A DNA stretch of 64,000 nucleotides from CAISCU01 sp051861545 (GTDB lineage Bacteria; Bacteroidota; Bacteroidia; UKL13-3), in contig JBIMKP010000004.1 in assembly GCA_051861545.1 (NCBI GenBank), positions 1 to 64,000 of the forward strand, read 5' to 3'. A program made the position numbers and the translations under genes. Under the pieces are notes generated by a model. It did not search any database. It saw nothing but the letters and a program-made list of their open reading frames with translations, and was not told where the DNA came from. Shown here piece after piece: positions 8,876-18,019 of the stretch (the stretch's first letter is position 1; each line of letters begins with the position of its first letter).

Positions 8876-9658
8876 ATGAAAGGAAAAAATCAATTGATAA
8901 GCGTATTTTTTATAGGAAGTGGCAGATTAGCAGCACATTTAGCTGATGCATTCTCAAAAACGGATATTGAATTAAAAGGTGTACATAGTAAAACCTTATC
9001 TCATGCTCAAGCTTTTGCTGATAAATATCAAATTCCAGTTTTTGAAGATATCCTTCAAATTCCAAAGGATATTGATGTTTATATCTTAGCAGTAAATGAT
9101 GACCAAATCGAACTAGTTTCAGCTCAATTAAATGTAAATGGTATTGTGGCTCATTGTTCTGGACTAAAAGATATAAATTCAATCCAAAACTCAAAAGATA
9201 AGGCTGTTATCTGGCCTTTACAGAGTTTTAGTTTGGATAAAAAAGTTAATTTTAAAGAAATTCCGGTTTTATTGGAAGCAAATTCAGATGAAAATTACCG
9301 CATTATTGAAGCTCTTCTCGAAAGAATTAGCCATAAACTTATTGAATGTTCAAGTGTAAAAAGAAAGTACTATCATTTAGCCGCTGTTTTTGTGAATAAT
9401 TTCTCAAACCATCTTTTTGTACAAGCCGAAGAAATTTTAGATCAAGAAAATTTAAACTATCAATTACTTTTACCTTTAATGAAAGAATCAATTAAAAAGT
9501 TAAGCTATCTTACTCCTAAAGAGGCACAAACAGGTCCAGCAGCTAGGGGAGATGAAAGTACAATAAAAAATCATTTAGACCTTTTATCAGAAAATAAAAC
9601 AGCTAAGGATATTTATTCGTTAATTAGTCAATCAATTCAAAATCACCAAAAGAAATGA
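8876..9658 (+). CDS. Rossmann-like/DUF2520 family protein
   Basis: A 260-residue cytosolic protein built like an F420/NADP-type dehydrogenase. The N-terminal Rossmann fold begins FFIGSGRLAAHLADAF and continues with AVNDDQIE and VAHCSGL. The C-terminal all-helical DUF2520 domain contains the conserved HLAAVFVNNFSNHLF and ends near LTGPAARGDE-like residues (AQTGPAARGD). The family resembles ketopantoate or pyrroline-carboxylate reductases, but its reaction is not established. The next gene overlaps it by four bases (ATGA), so the two are translationally coupled. Confidence 0.85.
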   Translation: MKGKNQLISVFFIGSGRLAAHLADAFSKTDIELKGVHSKTLSHAQAFADKYQIPVFEDILQIPKDIDVYILAVNDDQIELVSAQLNVNGIVAHCSGLKDINSIQNSKDKAVIWPLQSFSLDKKVNFKEIPVLLEANSDENYRIIEALLERISHKLIECSSVKRKYYHLAAVFVNNFSNHLFVQAEEILDQENLNYQLLLPLMKESIKKLSYLTPKEAQTGPAARGDESTIKNHLDLLSENKTAKDIYSLISQSIQNHQKK

Positions 9659-10917
9659 AAAAAGGATTTATTCTAATTTTCTCCATATTTTATTTTCCAA
9701 TTATTAGCCATGCTACTAAAATTTTAGTACCGATGGATGATGAACAAAAGAATCATTTAAAATCTTATGGATTAACATATTGGGTTTTAAATAATGGCTT
9801 AGAAGCTAGCTGGTTATTAAACTATAGAGGCGGAAGTTTTTTGTTTGATTACAATGAAAATATTGAAAAAGAATGCAAAGTTCGCGGTATAACTTACGAC
9901 CTAAGTAGTGAAGGTCAGGTTTCTGAAATTTTACTCGAAATAGCTAAACCAGATGTAAATATGGAATTAGTTAAGCTATTAAAAGCACCCAAAATTGCTG
10001 TTTATTCTCCTAAAACAAAACAACCTTGGGATGATGCCGTAACTATGGTTTTAACTTACGCCGAAATTCCTTATGATATTGTTTTTGATGATGAAGTGTT
10101 GAATGGTAAACTTCCTCTTTACGATTGGTTACATTTACATCACGAAGATTTTACAGGTCAATACGGAAAGTTTTATTCTCAATTTGCTAATGCAGCTTGG
10201 TATCAGGCTGAAGTACGAGAAAACGAACAAATGGCTGCAAAACATGGCTTCAGAAAAGTATCGGAAATGAAACTAACTGTTGCTAAAAAAGTAAGAGATT
10301 TTGTTACCGGTGGTGGATTTATGTTTGCCATGTGTAGTGCAACCGATACTTGGGATATAGCTTTAGCCGCAGATGGACTTGATATCTGTGAAGTTCCTTT
10401 TGATGGCGACCCAGCAGATTGGAGTGCGGATAAAAAACTAGATTTTAGTCAGGGTTTCGCTTTTAAAGAATACCGATTATACTTCGATCCTTATGTTTAT
10501 GAGCATAGTTATATTGATGCTATGCAAGGAACAAGGCCAGTTACTGAGGAGAATGATGTTTTTACTTTATTTGAATTTTCTGCCAAATGGGATATGGTTC
10601 CAGCGATGTTAAACCAAAATCATACTTCAACAGTAAAAGGTTTCTGGGGACAAACAACCGCGTTTAGAAAACCATTTATTAAAAGTGAAGTAACCATTTT
10701 AGGCGAGAATAAATCATTGGGTGAAGCCAAATATATTCATGGAAATTCTGGAAAAGGCACTTGGACATTTTACGGTGGTCACGACCCTGAAGATTATCAG
10801 CACCAAGTAGGAGAGCCACCCACAGATTTAAACTTATTCCCCAATTCACCAGGTTACAGATTGATACTTAATAATGTTCTTTTCCCAAGTGCTAAAAAGA
10901 AAAAATTAAAAACCTGA
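9655..10917 (+). CDS. Conserved exported protein, often named asparagine synthetase B
   Basis: A 420-residue protein with an N-terminal signal peptide (to SHATK). It begins after cleavage with ILVPMDDEQKNHLKSYG and has conserved blocks WLLNYRGGSF, HHEDFTGQYG, GGGFMFAMCSATDT and TFYGGHDPEDYQH. Databases commonly call this family 'asparagine synthetase B', but no PP-loop ATP-binding motif and no N-terminal catalytic Cys of a glutaminase is visible. The GGGFMFAMCSAT segment is more like the nucleophile elbow of a class I glutamine-amidotransferase-like fold. The name should be treated as doubtful; the role is unknown. It is coupled to the DUF2520 gene. Confidence 0.75.
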   Translation: MKKGFILIFSIFYFPIISHATKILVPMDDEQKNHLKSYGLTYWVLNNGLEASWLLNYRGGSFLFDYNENIEKECKVRGITYDLSSEGQVSEILLEIAKPDVNMELVKLLKAPKIAVYSPKTKQPWDDAVTMVLTYAEIPYDIVFDDEVLNGKLPLYDWLHLHHEDFTGQYGKFYSQFANAAWYQAEVRENEQMAAKHGFRKVSEMKLTVAKKVRDFVTGGGFMFAMCSATDTWDIALAADGLDICEVPFDGDPADWSADKKLDFSQGFAFKEYRLYFDPYVYEHSYIDAMQGTRPVTEENDVFTLFEFSAKWDMVPAMLNQNHTSTVKGFWGQTTAFRKPFIKSEVTILGENKSLGEAKYIHGNSGKGTWTFYGGHDPEDYQHQVGEPPTDLNLFPNSPGYRLILNNVLFPSAKKKKLKT

Positions 10918-10941
10918 GTTTTAAACTCAGGTTTTTTTTTA
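10911..10941 (+). terminator. Terminator overlapping a stop codon
   Basis: Stem AACCTGAGTTT (10911-10921) pairs with AAACTCAGGTT (10923-10933), followed by a run of T. The TGA stop of the upstream gene (10915-10917) lies inside the stem. The A-rich flank allows it to serve the convergent DUF3050 gene as well. Confidence 0.8.
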
Positions 10942-11739
10942 AGCTGTTGCCATTAAATTTTGTTGAATGGTTTTATTAGCCATATAAATTGCATCCCACA
11001 ACTCAATTCTGGTTTGTAATGCTTCGCAAACTGCCATACCTGCTTCACGCCATTTAACATCATCATCACCGCATAATTCTGCAGTCATTTCTAATGCCAA
11101 TTTTGAATGATGCTCACCATCTACTTCAATATGTCTTTCTAAATAATAAGCAAAAAGGTCAAACTGACCTTCAAATTTTTGATTAAGTTCTTTTACAAGA
11201 GATAAAAACATATCAGGAATTAAATCTTCTCTTCCGAAAGTAAAAACAGCTGCTTTAATATGTGGCTCAGCATGCATTGCAATTTCTAATGTATGATTCA
11301 TGAATGTAATTGCAGCAGCTGGAACTTCATTATAAGGAATCGATTGATGAATAGATTTTCCGCTCTTTAAATTTTGAATCATTTGTTCAATTACAGTGGT
11401 ATCACAACCTGCTTGTTGCATAGCAAGTAAATACAATTCAAAATGACTAATTCTTCCTCCAGCAGGATTGACATCAGATTCTTCTCCTGTTACAATTTCA
11501 TTTATTAAATAACGTGTATTGGCATTTCCAACAGGAACCCAAGGTGTTTCAACACAGGTTAAGTCTTTTTGTAATGATTTTAACAAGGACATAAAATCCC
11601 AAACCGCAAAAACATGGTGACTCATTAAGCTATGTATATGCTGAGGAGTTTTTATAGATTGATACATTGGATGCAGTATCAATTTTTCTTTTAATGGGCG
11701 AATTTGGGCTAATAATAAACTAAGTTTTTCGGAATTCAT
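10939..11739 (-). CDS. DUF3050 family protein (heme-oxygenase-like fold)
   Basis: A 266-residue soluble protein matching the DUF3050 family along its length. The conserved parts are HPMYQSIKT near the start, HHVFAVWDFMSLLKSLQ around residue 45, INEIVTGEESD and the late YYLERHIEVDGEHH. The many His and Glu residues placed on helices are consistent with the heme-oxygenase-like, possibly di-iron, fold reported for related families. The reaction is unknown. It is a single gene read toward the terminator at 10911-10933. Confidence 0.85.
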   Translation of the reverse strand: MNSEKLSLLLAQIRPLKEKLILHPMYQSIKTPQHIHSLMSHHVFAVWDFMSLLKSLQKDLTCVETPWVPVGNANTRYLINEIVTGEESDVNPAGGRISHFELYLLAMQQAGCDTTVIEQMIQNLKSGKSIHQSIPYNEVPAAAITFMNHTLEIAMHAEPHIKAAVFTFGREDLIPDMFLSLVKELNQKFEGQFDLFAYYLERHIEVDGEHHSKLALEMTAELCGDDDVKWREAGMAVCEALQTRIELWDAIYMANKTIQQNLMATA

Positions 11740-11860
11740 TTATAGGTTTTAGATGTAAAGGTTCTAAGTTGAAAAAGGTTTTTAATATCAATATGAGTAT
11801 TGTTTTTTATAATTTATTGATGAAATATTAATGAAGAGAATGCAATTGTCAACACTAAAT

Positions 11861-12454
11861 TTACTTTGATGTTTTAGGATGATTTGCTTTGATGTTTTTT
11901 GATGCCAAAGAAACAGTTTCATAAATTCGTTTCTCTCTTGTTTCAGGTCTTTTTGCATTTAAAATCCATTCTAAAATACCTCTTTTTGATGAACGTGAGA
12001 AGTTTTCCCAGTTTTCAAAAGCCAATTTGTTTTTAGAAAATGCCAATGTTAAATCCTCAGGTATTGCAATGTTCTCAACCTCATTAAGAATATCCCAAGT
12101 GCCATTTGATTTCGCTATTTCAATCATAGCAAGTCCGGAAGGTTTCATCAGGTTCTGTTCTAAAAGTTTTTCTACTTTTAATTTATTTACTTTACTCCAA
12201 TTACTCTTAGGATTACGTTTTGAAAAGAACTGATAATAACTTTTATCATCTCTTTTATTTGGAAGACTATCAATCCAGCCAAAGCAAAGCGACTCATCAA
12301 CAGCTTCTGGGTAATAAACACTCTCAATTCCACTTTCTTTTCTGAAAATTATTAACCAAACAGATTGTTCTTTTTGGTGATTTTTTTCGAGCCATTTCCT
12401 CCAATCTTCTCGAGTTTTAGCATAAAAAGTAGGGTTTCCTTTATAAATCTCCAT
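11861..12454 (-). CDS. YdeI/OmpD-associated family protein
   Basis: A 197-residue cytosolic protein of the YdeI family. Recognisable parts are the N-terminal WRKWLEKNH and VWLIIFRKESG, the central EAVDESLCFGWIDSLPNKRDD, then FSKRNPKSNWSKVNKLKVEKL, and a C-terminal half with helices and RGILEWILNAKRPETREKRI. Relatives are linked to bacteriocin or peptide tolerance, but the mechanism is not known. It is monocistronic on the minus strand. Confidence 0.85.
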   Translation of the reverse strand: MEIYKGNPTFYAKTREDWRKWLEKNHQKEQSVWLIIFRKESGIESVYYPEAVDESLCFGWIDSLPNKRDDKSYYQFFSKRNPKSNWSKVNKLKVEKLLEQNLMKPSGLAMIEIAKSNGTWDILNEVENIAIPEDLTLAFSKNKLAFENWENFSRSSKRGILEWILNAKRPETREKRIYETVSLASKNIKANHPKTSK

Positions 12455-12536
12455 CGAGTTTATTTAATAAAAGAATAGTTTAGAAATGCAGTCTTTTTTA
12501 GTTTTTATTGTTGATGAAAATTTGAATAAAATTAAA

Positions 12537-13874
12537 CTATCGATTAAACATAACCCTCATTCCTTTTGAGCTCTCATCGATATTTCCATTTTCAAAAACC
12601 AAATTTCCATTCACAAAAGTATGGGTAATTGCAGATGAGAATTCATGTCCTTCAAAAGGGCTCCATCCACATTTATATAAAAGAGATTCTTTTGTTACTT
12701 TAGTAGTTTGATTTGGATCTACCAAAACTAAATCGGCATAAAACCCTTCTCTAATATAACCACGTCTATCTATTTCAAAAAGAATGGCAACGTTGTGAGA
12801 CATCTTTTCTACAATTTTTTCTAAACTGATTTTACCCTTTTTGTAAAAATCAAACATAGCCAAAACGCTGTGCTGAACTAATGGTCCGCCGCTTGGAGCA
12901 TTTATATAAGACTGAGATTTTTCTTCAATAGTATGAGGCGCATGGTCTGTTGCAATCACATCAATTCTGCCATCTAAAACAGCATTAAATATTGCTTCTG
13001 AATCTGCTTTAGTTTTAACAGCTGGATTCCACTTAATAAAATTACCCTTCGTTTCATAATCTGCATCATTAAACCAAAGGTGATGAATGCAAGCCTCAGC
13101 AGTAATTTTCTTTTCAACTAAAGGAATATCATTTCTAAATAATTCTAATTCTTTAGCTGTACTTATATGTAAAATATGTAAACGAGTACCATGTTTTTTA
13201 GCCAATTCAACAGCAAAAGAAGAAGAGCTGTAACATGCTTCTGCGCTTCTTATAAGTGGATGGTATTTTGCACTTAAATCCTCACCATATTTTTCCTTGA
13301 ATTCTGCTGCATTTTTCTTAATCATTGGGTCATCTTCACAATGTGTCGCAATCAGTGTTTTTACTTTGCTGAAGATGTTTTCCAGAGCTTGCGGATCATC
13401 AACCAACATATCTCCAGTGCTTGAGCCCATGAATATTTTTACACCACAAACAGTCCTTTCATCTACCTTTAATAACTCCTCTAAATTGGTATTGGTTGTA
13501 CCCATAAAAAAGCTGTAATTAGCCAATGAAACTTCAGCTGCCCTTGAGTATTTTTGCTCTAATAATTCAATGGTTGTTGCCGAAGGAGATGTATTTGGCA
13601 TTTCCATATAAGTAGTAACTCCACCAGCAATTGCAGCCTTTGCTTCGGTATAAATCTCACCTTTGTGAGTTAAACCTGGTTCACGAAAATGAACTTGATC
13701 ATCGATAGCACCTGGAATTAAAAATTTGCCTTCAGCATTTATGATTCTATCGGCAGGCATTGAAATGCCTTGAGGTTCTATTTTTTCAATGAATTTTCCT
13801 TTGATAAAAACATCAGCATGAAAAATTTTTCCTTCATTTACGATGCGTGCATTTTTGATAAGAGTTGTAGCCAT
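12537..13874 (-). CDS. pyrC: Dihydroorotase
   Basis: A 445-residue amidohydrolase that closes N-carbamoyl-aspartate to dihydroorotate in pyrimidine synthesis. Visible are the start of the barrel (GAIDDQVHFREPGLTHKGE at about 55-73), the Lys expected to be carbamylated (VCGVKIFMGSSTG), metal-binding His in ATHCEDD and LHILHIS, and the catalytic Asp in IATDHAPHT. The first His of the usual HxH metal motif is Gln60 here (DDQVHFR). To my knowledge this is shared by many Bacteroidota homologues, so it is probably a lineage feature. The gene is monocistronic. Confidence 0.85.
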   Translation of the reverse strand: MATTLIKNARIVNEGKIFHADVFIKGKFIEKIEPQGISMPADRIINAEGKFLIPGAIDDQVHFREPGLTHKGEIYTEAKAAIAGGVTTYMEMPNTSPSATTIELLEQKYSRAAEVSLANYSFFMGTTNTNLEELLKVDERTVCGVKIFMGSSTGDMLVDDPQALENIFSKVKTLIATHCEDDPMIKKNAAEFKEKYGEDLSAKYHPLIRSAEACYSSSSFAVELAKKHGTRLHILHISTAKELELFRNDIPLVEKKITAEACIHHLWFNDADYETKGNFIKWNPAVKTKADSEAIFNAVLDGRIDVIATDHAPHTIEEKSQSYINAPSGGPLVQHSVLAMFDFYKKGKISLEKIVEKMSHNVAILFEIDRRGYIREGFYADLVLVDPNQTTKVTKESLLYKCGWSPFEGHEFSSAITHTFVNGNLVFENGNIDESSKGMRVMFNR

Positions 13875-13958
13875 ACTTACAAAATTAGGGGAAATATGCT
13901 TTTGTAGCCTTGAACATTATTTCAACAATTGAGCTTTTACACAAATTTGAAACTCAAT

Positions 13959-14297
13959 TCATTTTAATATTTCACCATTTTTTACTTTTGATTCTGGTTG
14001 AATTAATACAATTCCTCCATTTTCATCTTCTAAACCAAGTAACAAAAATTCCGATATAAAACCTGCAATATTTCGTGTAGGAATATTTACCAATCCCAAT
14101 ACTTGTTTACCAAGTAAATCATTTATTTGGTAGTTTTTAGTGACTTGTGCACTCGTTTGTTTGGTGCCTATTTCGCCAAAATCAACCCATATTTTATAAG
14201 ATGGATTTTTAGCTTTTACAAAAGTTTCAGCTTTAACTACAGTGCCACAAATGATTGTTAATTTAAGAAAATTGTCTAATTCCGTTTCTTTCATCAT
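13959..14297 (-). CDS. tRNA-binding domain protein, CsaA-like
   Basis: A small OB-fold protein of about 112 residues that matches the CsaA/EMAP-II-type tRNA-binding domain, a putative chaperone or tRNA-binding unit. The typical series is visible: CGTVVKAETFVKAKNPSYKIWVDFG, TSAQVTKNY and GLVNIPTRNIAGFISEFLLLGL. ATG at 14297 (MMKETELDNF) or 14294 matches the family better than the upstream ATG at 14321, which would add eight odd residues. It is divergent from the lhgO gene. Confidence 0.85.
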   Translation of the reverse strand: MMKETELDNFLKLTIICGTVVKAETFVKAKNPSYKIWVDFGEIGTKQTSAQVTKNYQINDLLGKQVLGLVNIPTRNIAGFISEFLLLGLEDENGGIVLIQPESKVKNGEILK

Positions 14298-14355
14298 CAA
14301 CCAAAAATAAGACAGATTCAATGATTTACTTCAATGTTTTAGTTACTTTTTGAAG

Positions 14356-14363
14356 TATATTTG
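14356..14363 (+). promoter_or_regulatory. -7 promoter box of the lhgO operon
   Basis: TATATTTG fits the Bacteroidota -7 consensus TAnnTTTG, ten bases ahead of the ATG at 14373. No clear TTG at the -33 position is present. If used, the transcript would have almost no leader, which supports ATG 14373 over the upstream TTG at 14361. Confidence 0.4.
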
Positions 14364-14372
14364 CAAGAATTT

Positions 14373-15569
14373 ATGAAATACGATTTTATCATTATAGGAG
14401 GCGGAATTGTAGGACTTGCAACTTCTTGGAGATTGAAACAAAATCACCCTGAATTAAAAATTGCAATTATTGAAAAAGAAAATGCAGTTGCAGCTCATCA
14501 AACAGGCCATAATAGCGGAGTAATTCACTCAGGAATATACTATAAGCCAGGTAGTTTAAAGGCCAAAAACTGTATTGCAGGTTACCAACAAATGTTAGAA
14601 TTCTGCAATACTTATGAGATTCCGTATGATTTGTGCGGAAAAGTAATTGTTGCTACTTCTGAAAGTGAAATACCTGAATTAGATAAACTTTATCAAAGAG
14701 GTTTAGAAAACGGTTTAAATAAAATAAGCATTTTAAGTGCTGAAGAAACCAAGGAAATCGAACCAAATGTAACTGCTGTAAAATCTATAAAAGTTCCCTA
14801 TACCGGAATTATAGATTATACTGCTGTTTGTTTTAAACTAGAAGAATTGGTTAAAAATCAAGGTGTTGATGTTTATTTATCGCACCAAGTTGAAGAAATT
14901 AAAGTAAATGAAAATTCAGCTTTTGTTGTTACTGCTCAAAAAACATTCGAGTGCAAGCAGTACATTAATTGCGCAGGTTTGTACAGTGATAAAATTGCAG
15001 GTTTAACCAATAAAGAAATTGATACTAGAATTATTCCTTTTAGAGGTGAATATTTCATGCTAAAACCTGAAAAAAGAGCTTTAGTTAAAAGCTTGATTTA
15101 CCCAGTTCCTGATCCTAACTTCCCCTTTTTAGGAGTGCATTTCACTAGAATGATTGATGGTGGTGTAGAAGCGGGCCCAAATGCTGTTTTTGCTTTTAAA
15201 AGAGAAGGTTATTACATGTCGGATGTTGATGCCAAAGAACTATTTGAATCACTAGCTTGGCCTGGTTTCAGGAAAGTTATGATGAAATATTGGAAAACGG
15301 GCATGGGTGAGTTTTATAGAAGCTTTTCGAAAGCTGCCTTTACAAAAGCGCTACAAAAATTAATTCCTGATGTTAAAGAAGATGATTTAATTCCTGCCGA
15401 ATCAGGTGTTAGAGCACAGGCTTGTGATAAATTTGGTGGTTTAATCGATGATTTTAAAATTATTGAAGAAAAAAGAGCGATTCATATTTTAAATGCTCCT
15501 TCACCAGCAGCAACTTCAAGTTTATCTATTGGAAAAACAATTGCTGAAATGGCAGCTAAAAGGATATAA
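14373..15569 (+). CDS. lhgO: L-2-hydroxyglutarate oxidase
   Basis: A FAD-dependent oxidase of about 398 residues that oxidises L-2-hydroxyglutarate to 2-oxoglutarate, a metabolite-repair reaction at the membrane side of the cytosol. The N-terminal nucleotide-binding motif is DFIIIGGGIVGLATSW, followed by AAHQTGHNSGVIHSGIYY, a hallmark of the LhgO/DAO group, and RGEYFML plus ESGVRAQACDKFGGLIDDF near the C-terminus. ATG 14373 gives the usual MKYDF-type start. It overlaps the following thioesterase gene by one base (TAATG), so they are probably co-transcribed. Confidence 0.92.
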   Translation: MKYDFIIIGGGIVGLATSWRLKQNHPELKIAIIEKENAVAAHQTGHNSGVIHSGIYYKPGSLKAKNCIAGYQQMLEFCNTYEIPYDLCGKVIVATSESEIPELDKLYQRGLENGLNKISILSAEETKEIEPNVTAVKSIKVPYTGIIDYTAVCFKLEELVKNQGVDVYLSHQVEEIKVNENSAFVVTAQKTFECKQYINCAGLYSDKIAGLTNKEIDTRIIPFRGEYFMLKPEKRALVKSLIYPVPDPNFPFLGVHFTRMIDGGVEAGPNAVFAFKREGYYMSDVDAKELFESLAWPGFRKVMMKYWKTGMGEFYRSFSKAAFTKALQKLIPDVKEDDLIPAESGVRAQACDKFGGLIDDFKIIEEKRAIHILNAPSPAATSSLSIGKTIAEMAAKRI

Positions 15570-15976
15570 TGTTTAGTTCAAAAACAAAAATCAGGGTTCG
15601 ATATGCCGAAACAGACCAAATGGGTTATGTTTATTATGGTAATTATGCGGCTTTTTATGAAGTTGGAAGAGTAGAGGCTTTAAGAGATATTGGTTTAAGT
15701 TATAAAATGCTTGAAGATTCTGGCATCATGATGCCTGTTTTAAACCTTCAATGCAATTATGTAAAACCAGCTAAATACGATGATTTGCTCGAAATAGAAA
15801 CTATTATTTCCACAAAACCTGGTGTACGTTGTCGTTTTGAATATGAAATAAAAAATGAAGCTGGTGAGCTTTTAAATAAAGGTGAAACCACTTTGGTTTT
15901 TATTGATATGAAAACAAATAGACCTACTAGATGTCCAGATTTTTTAGAAGAAAAATTTAAACCTTACTTTAATTAA
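15569..15976 (+). CDS. Acyl-CoA thioesterase, YbgC/4HBT family
   Basis: A 135-residue hotdog-fold thioesterase that hydrolyses acyl-CoA. The family's catalytic N-terminal motif is intact: RVRYAETDQMGYVYYGNYAAFYEVGRVEALR, with the Asp of ETDQMG expected to act as the base. It continues with the strand VKPAKYDDLLEIET and ends with IDMKTNRPTRCP. The length is normal. It starts within the stop codon of lhgO and is followed eight bases later by a YihY gene, in one operon. Confidence 0.9.
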   Translation: MFSSKTKIRVRYAETDQMGYVYYGNYAAFYEVGRVEALRDIGLSYKMLEDSGIMMPVLNLQCNYVKPAKYDDLLEIETIISTKPGVRCRFEYEIKNEAGELLNKGETTLVFIDMKTNRPTRCPDFLEEKFKPYFN

Positions 15977-15984
15977 AATCAAAA

Positions 15985-16989
15985 TTGAAAAAATATCCAT
16001 TAATGCATACTAAACCAGTAAAATGGTTGTATAAAAAAGCATCTTCTATTCCCATGCCAGGAACAAAGGAAGTTTCTTTGTATGCTGTATTGGAATTTTT
16101 TATCAGAAAACTAGGAAAAAGTGAGTTAAATACCAGAGCATCAGCTTTATCATTTACCTTTTTTCTAGCACTTTTTCCTACTACAATTTTCTTTTTTACT
16201 TTAATAGCGTATTTACCTTTAAAGTATTCACATGATGAAATTTTATTCATTGCTTCAACTGGTTTACCTCCAAATGTTTATGAAACCATCAAAGAAACTT
16301 TAGAAGATATTTTAAAGAACCAAAGAGGTGGATTATTATCAATAGGATTTTTATCTGCTGTATATTTTTCTACAAATGGTTTTCATAGCTTAATGATTCA
16401 ATTAAATAAATTCAGTCATTTCTCAGAAACTAGACCTTTTTGGAAACAAAGATTGGTTGCAATTGGATTAGCTATTTTTGTTACTTTTATAATTTTATTC
16501 TCAGTTTTAGTGCTTACAACAGGCACAATTTTAATAAGTTACCTCGAAAAGGTTAAGTATTTCCCCTCCAAAACAGTTCCGTTTTTAATTTCAAGTTTTA
16601 CAATGATTACAGTTGGATTAATTGTACTTGGAGTTGTTGGTGCTATCTACTATTTCGCTCCAGCAAAACAAAGAAAATGGAGATTTTTTTCAGGTGGCGC
16701 AGTGTTTGCGAGTTTTGTTACATTAGCAACAACTTATGGGTTTTCGCAATATGTAAATCACTTTGATTCATACAATAAGGTTTATGGTTCTATTGGTGCA
16801 TTAATTGTAATAATGATGTTAATTTATATCAACACTTTTATACTTTTAATGGGATACGAATTGAATATTGCTATTGATTTGGCCTTACAACAAGAGCAAA
16901 AAAATCAAGCAAGAAGAACCAAAGAAAACAAAATTGTATTTCTGGAAGATTCTAATTCAGACAATAACAAAAACTTATCAGAACAATAA
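15985..16989 (+). CDS. YihY/virulence factor BrkB family membrane protein
   Basis: A 334-residue inner-membrane protein with about six hydrophobic segments, of the YihY/BrkB (formerly 'ribonuclease BN') family. Conserved parts are ASALSFTFFLALFPTTIFFF near residue 52, YKVYGSIGALIVIMMLIYI near the end of the membrane domain, and a charged C-terminal tail of about 40 residues. The role is unknown; relatives are often associated with envelope transport. The start is TTG at 15985 (TTGAAAAAA); an internal ATG at 16003 is the alternative. Confidence 0.9.
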   Translation: MKKYPLMHTKPVKWLYKKASSIPMPGTKEVSLYAVLEFFIRKLGKSELNTRASALSFTFFLALFPTTIFFFTLIAYLPLKYSHDEILFIASTGLPPNVYETIKETLEDILKNQRGGLLSIGFLSAVYFSTNGFHSLMIQLNKFSHFSETRPFWKQRLVAIGLAIFVTFIILFSVLVLTTGTILISYLEKVKYFPSKTVPFLISSFTMITVGLIVLGVVGAIYYFAPAKQRKWRFFSGGAVFASFVTLATTYGFSQYVNHFDSYNKVYGSIGALIVIMMLIYINTFILLMGYELNIAIDLALQQEQKNQARRTKENKIVFLEDSNSDNNKNLSEQ

Positions 16990-17017
16990 TCATTCTACTC
17001 GGTTATAATATACTATT

Positions 17018-17923
17018 ATGGATTTACTTGAAAAACAAAGCATGAAAAGGGTTTTGAGGGTTGGGGGAGTCCCTGAACACTTTAATTTAGCTTGGCATTT
17101 AGCAATTGAAAACGGACTTTTTGAAGAAAAAGGAATTGAAATTCAGTGGCGAGATGTACCCGGTGGAACAGGTGCCATGTGTAAATTATTGAGAGATGGT
17201 GAATTAGATTTGGCAATTGCTTTAACAGAAGGTGTTGTAGCCGATATAATGCAGGGAAATCCAGCTAAAATTATGCAGTTTTACGTAAATTCACCTTTAA
17301 GATGGGGGATTCATACCTCAGGCAAAAGTGAATTAAATGATTTAAAAGATATTGCGGGTTTAAAATATGCTATTAGTCGCTTTAAATCTGGCTCACATTT
17401 AATGGCTTTTGTTAATGCCAGAAACCTTAATTTAAAAGTGGATTCTAATGATTTTGTGATAGTTGGAAATTTGGAAGGAGCTAGAAAATCATTAGCGTCA
17501 AATGAATCTCAACTCTTTATGTGGGAGAAATTCACTACTAAACCTTATGTAGATTCTGGTGAATTTAAGTTTTTAGGAGAATGTAGAACTCCTTGGCCGT
17601 GTTTTGCAGTTGTAGCAACCGATTCTATAATAAAATACGAGTCAGAATTATTGAATGAAGTGTTAGATATCATGAATCAATCGTGTATCGACTTAAAATT
17701 CAAAGAGAAAGAAGCAACTAAAATGATTGCTTGGAGGTACCAATTGAAACAAGAAGATGCCCAAGAATGGTTCAATGAATTGGAATTTGCTTATAGCGAA
17801 GAAATAGACGAAATTCAATTTATGGATATTCTGAATGATTTAAAATCTTTGGGAATTATTGATAGAATTCCTCAGTTAGAAGAAATTTGTTACTCACGAA
17901 ACCTTAGTGAAAGCCTTGTTTAG
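17018..17923 (+). CDS. Substrate-binding protein-like, without signal peptide
   Basis: A 301-residue protein with the type 2 periplasmic-binding fold of the SsuA/NMT1 group: LRVGGVPEHFNLAWHLAIENGLFEEKGIEIQW, then DLAIALTEGVVADI and the hinge region VNSPLRWGIHTSG. Unlike transporter components it has no signal peptide or lipobox, and no permease or ATPase gene lies beside it. It may therefore be a cytosolic enzyme or sensor with a binding-protein fold, for example of the thiamine-precursor (THI5-like) type. It follows the YihY gene by 28 bases. Confidence 0.75.
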   Translation: MDLLEKQSMKRVLRVGGVPEHFNLAWHLAIENGLFEEKGIEIQWRDVPGGTGAMCKLLRDGELDLAIALTEGVVADIMQGNPAKIMQFYVNSPLRWGIHTSGKSELNDLKDIAGLKYAISRFKSGSHLMAFVNARNLNLKVDSNDFVIVGNLEGARKSLASNESQLFMWEKFTTKPYVDSGEFKFLGECRTPWPCFAVVATDSIIKYESELLNEVLDIMNQSCIDLKFKEKEATKMIAWRYQLKQEDAQEWFNELEFAYSEEIDEIQFMDILNDLKSLGIIDRIPQLEEICYSRNLSESLV

Positions 17924-18019
17924 GCCGAAATGTATAATTTATCCTCAATTCCTCATCTTTTTGTGGATAGCTAAAAGCTTAAAATTAGTAGCTTCGCCGT
18001 TCGAGATTGTGTAAGGAAG

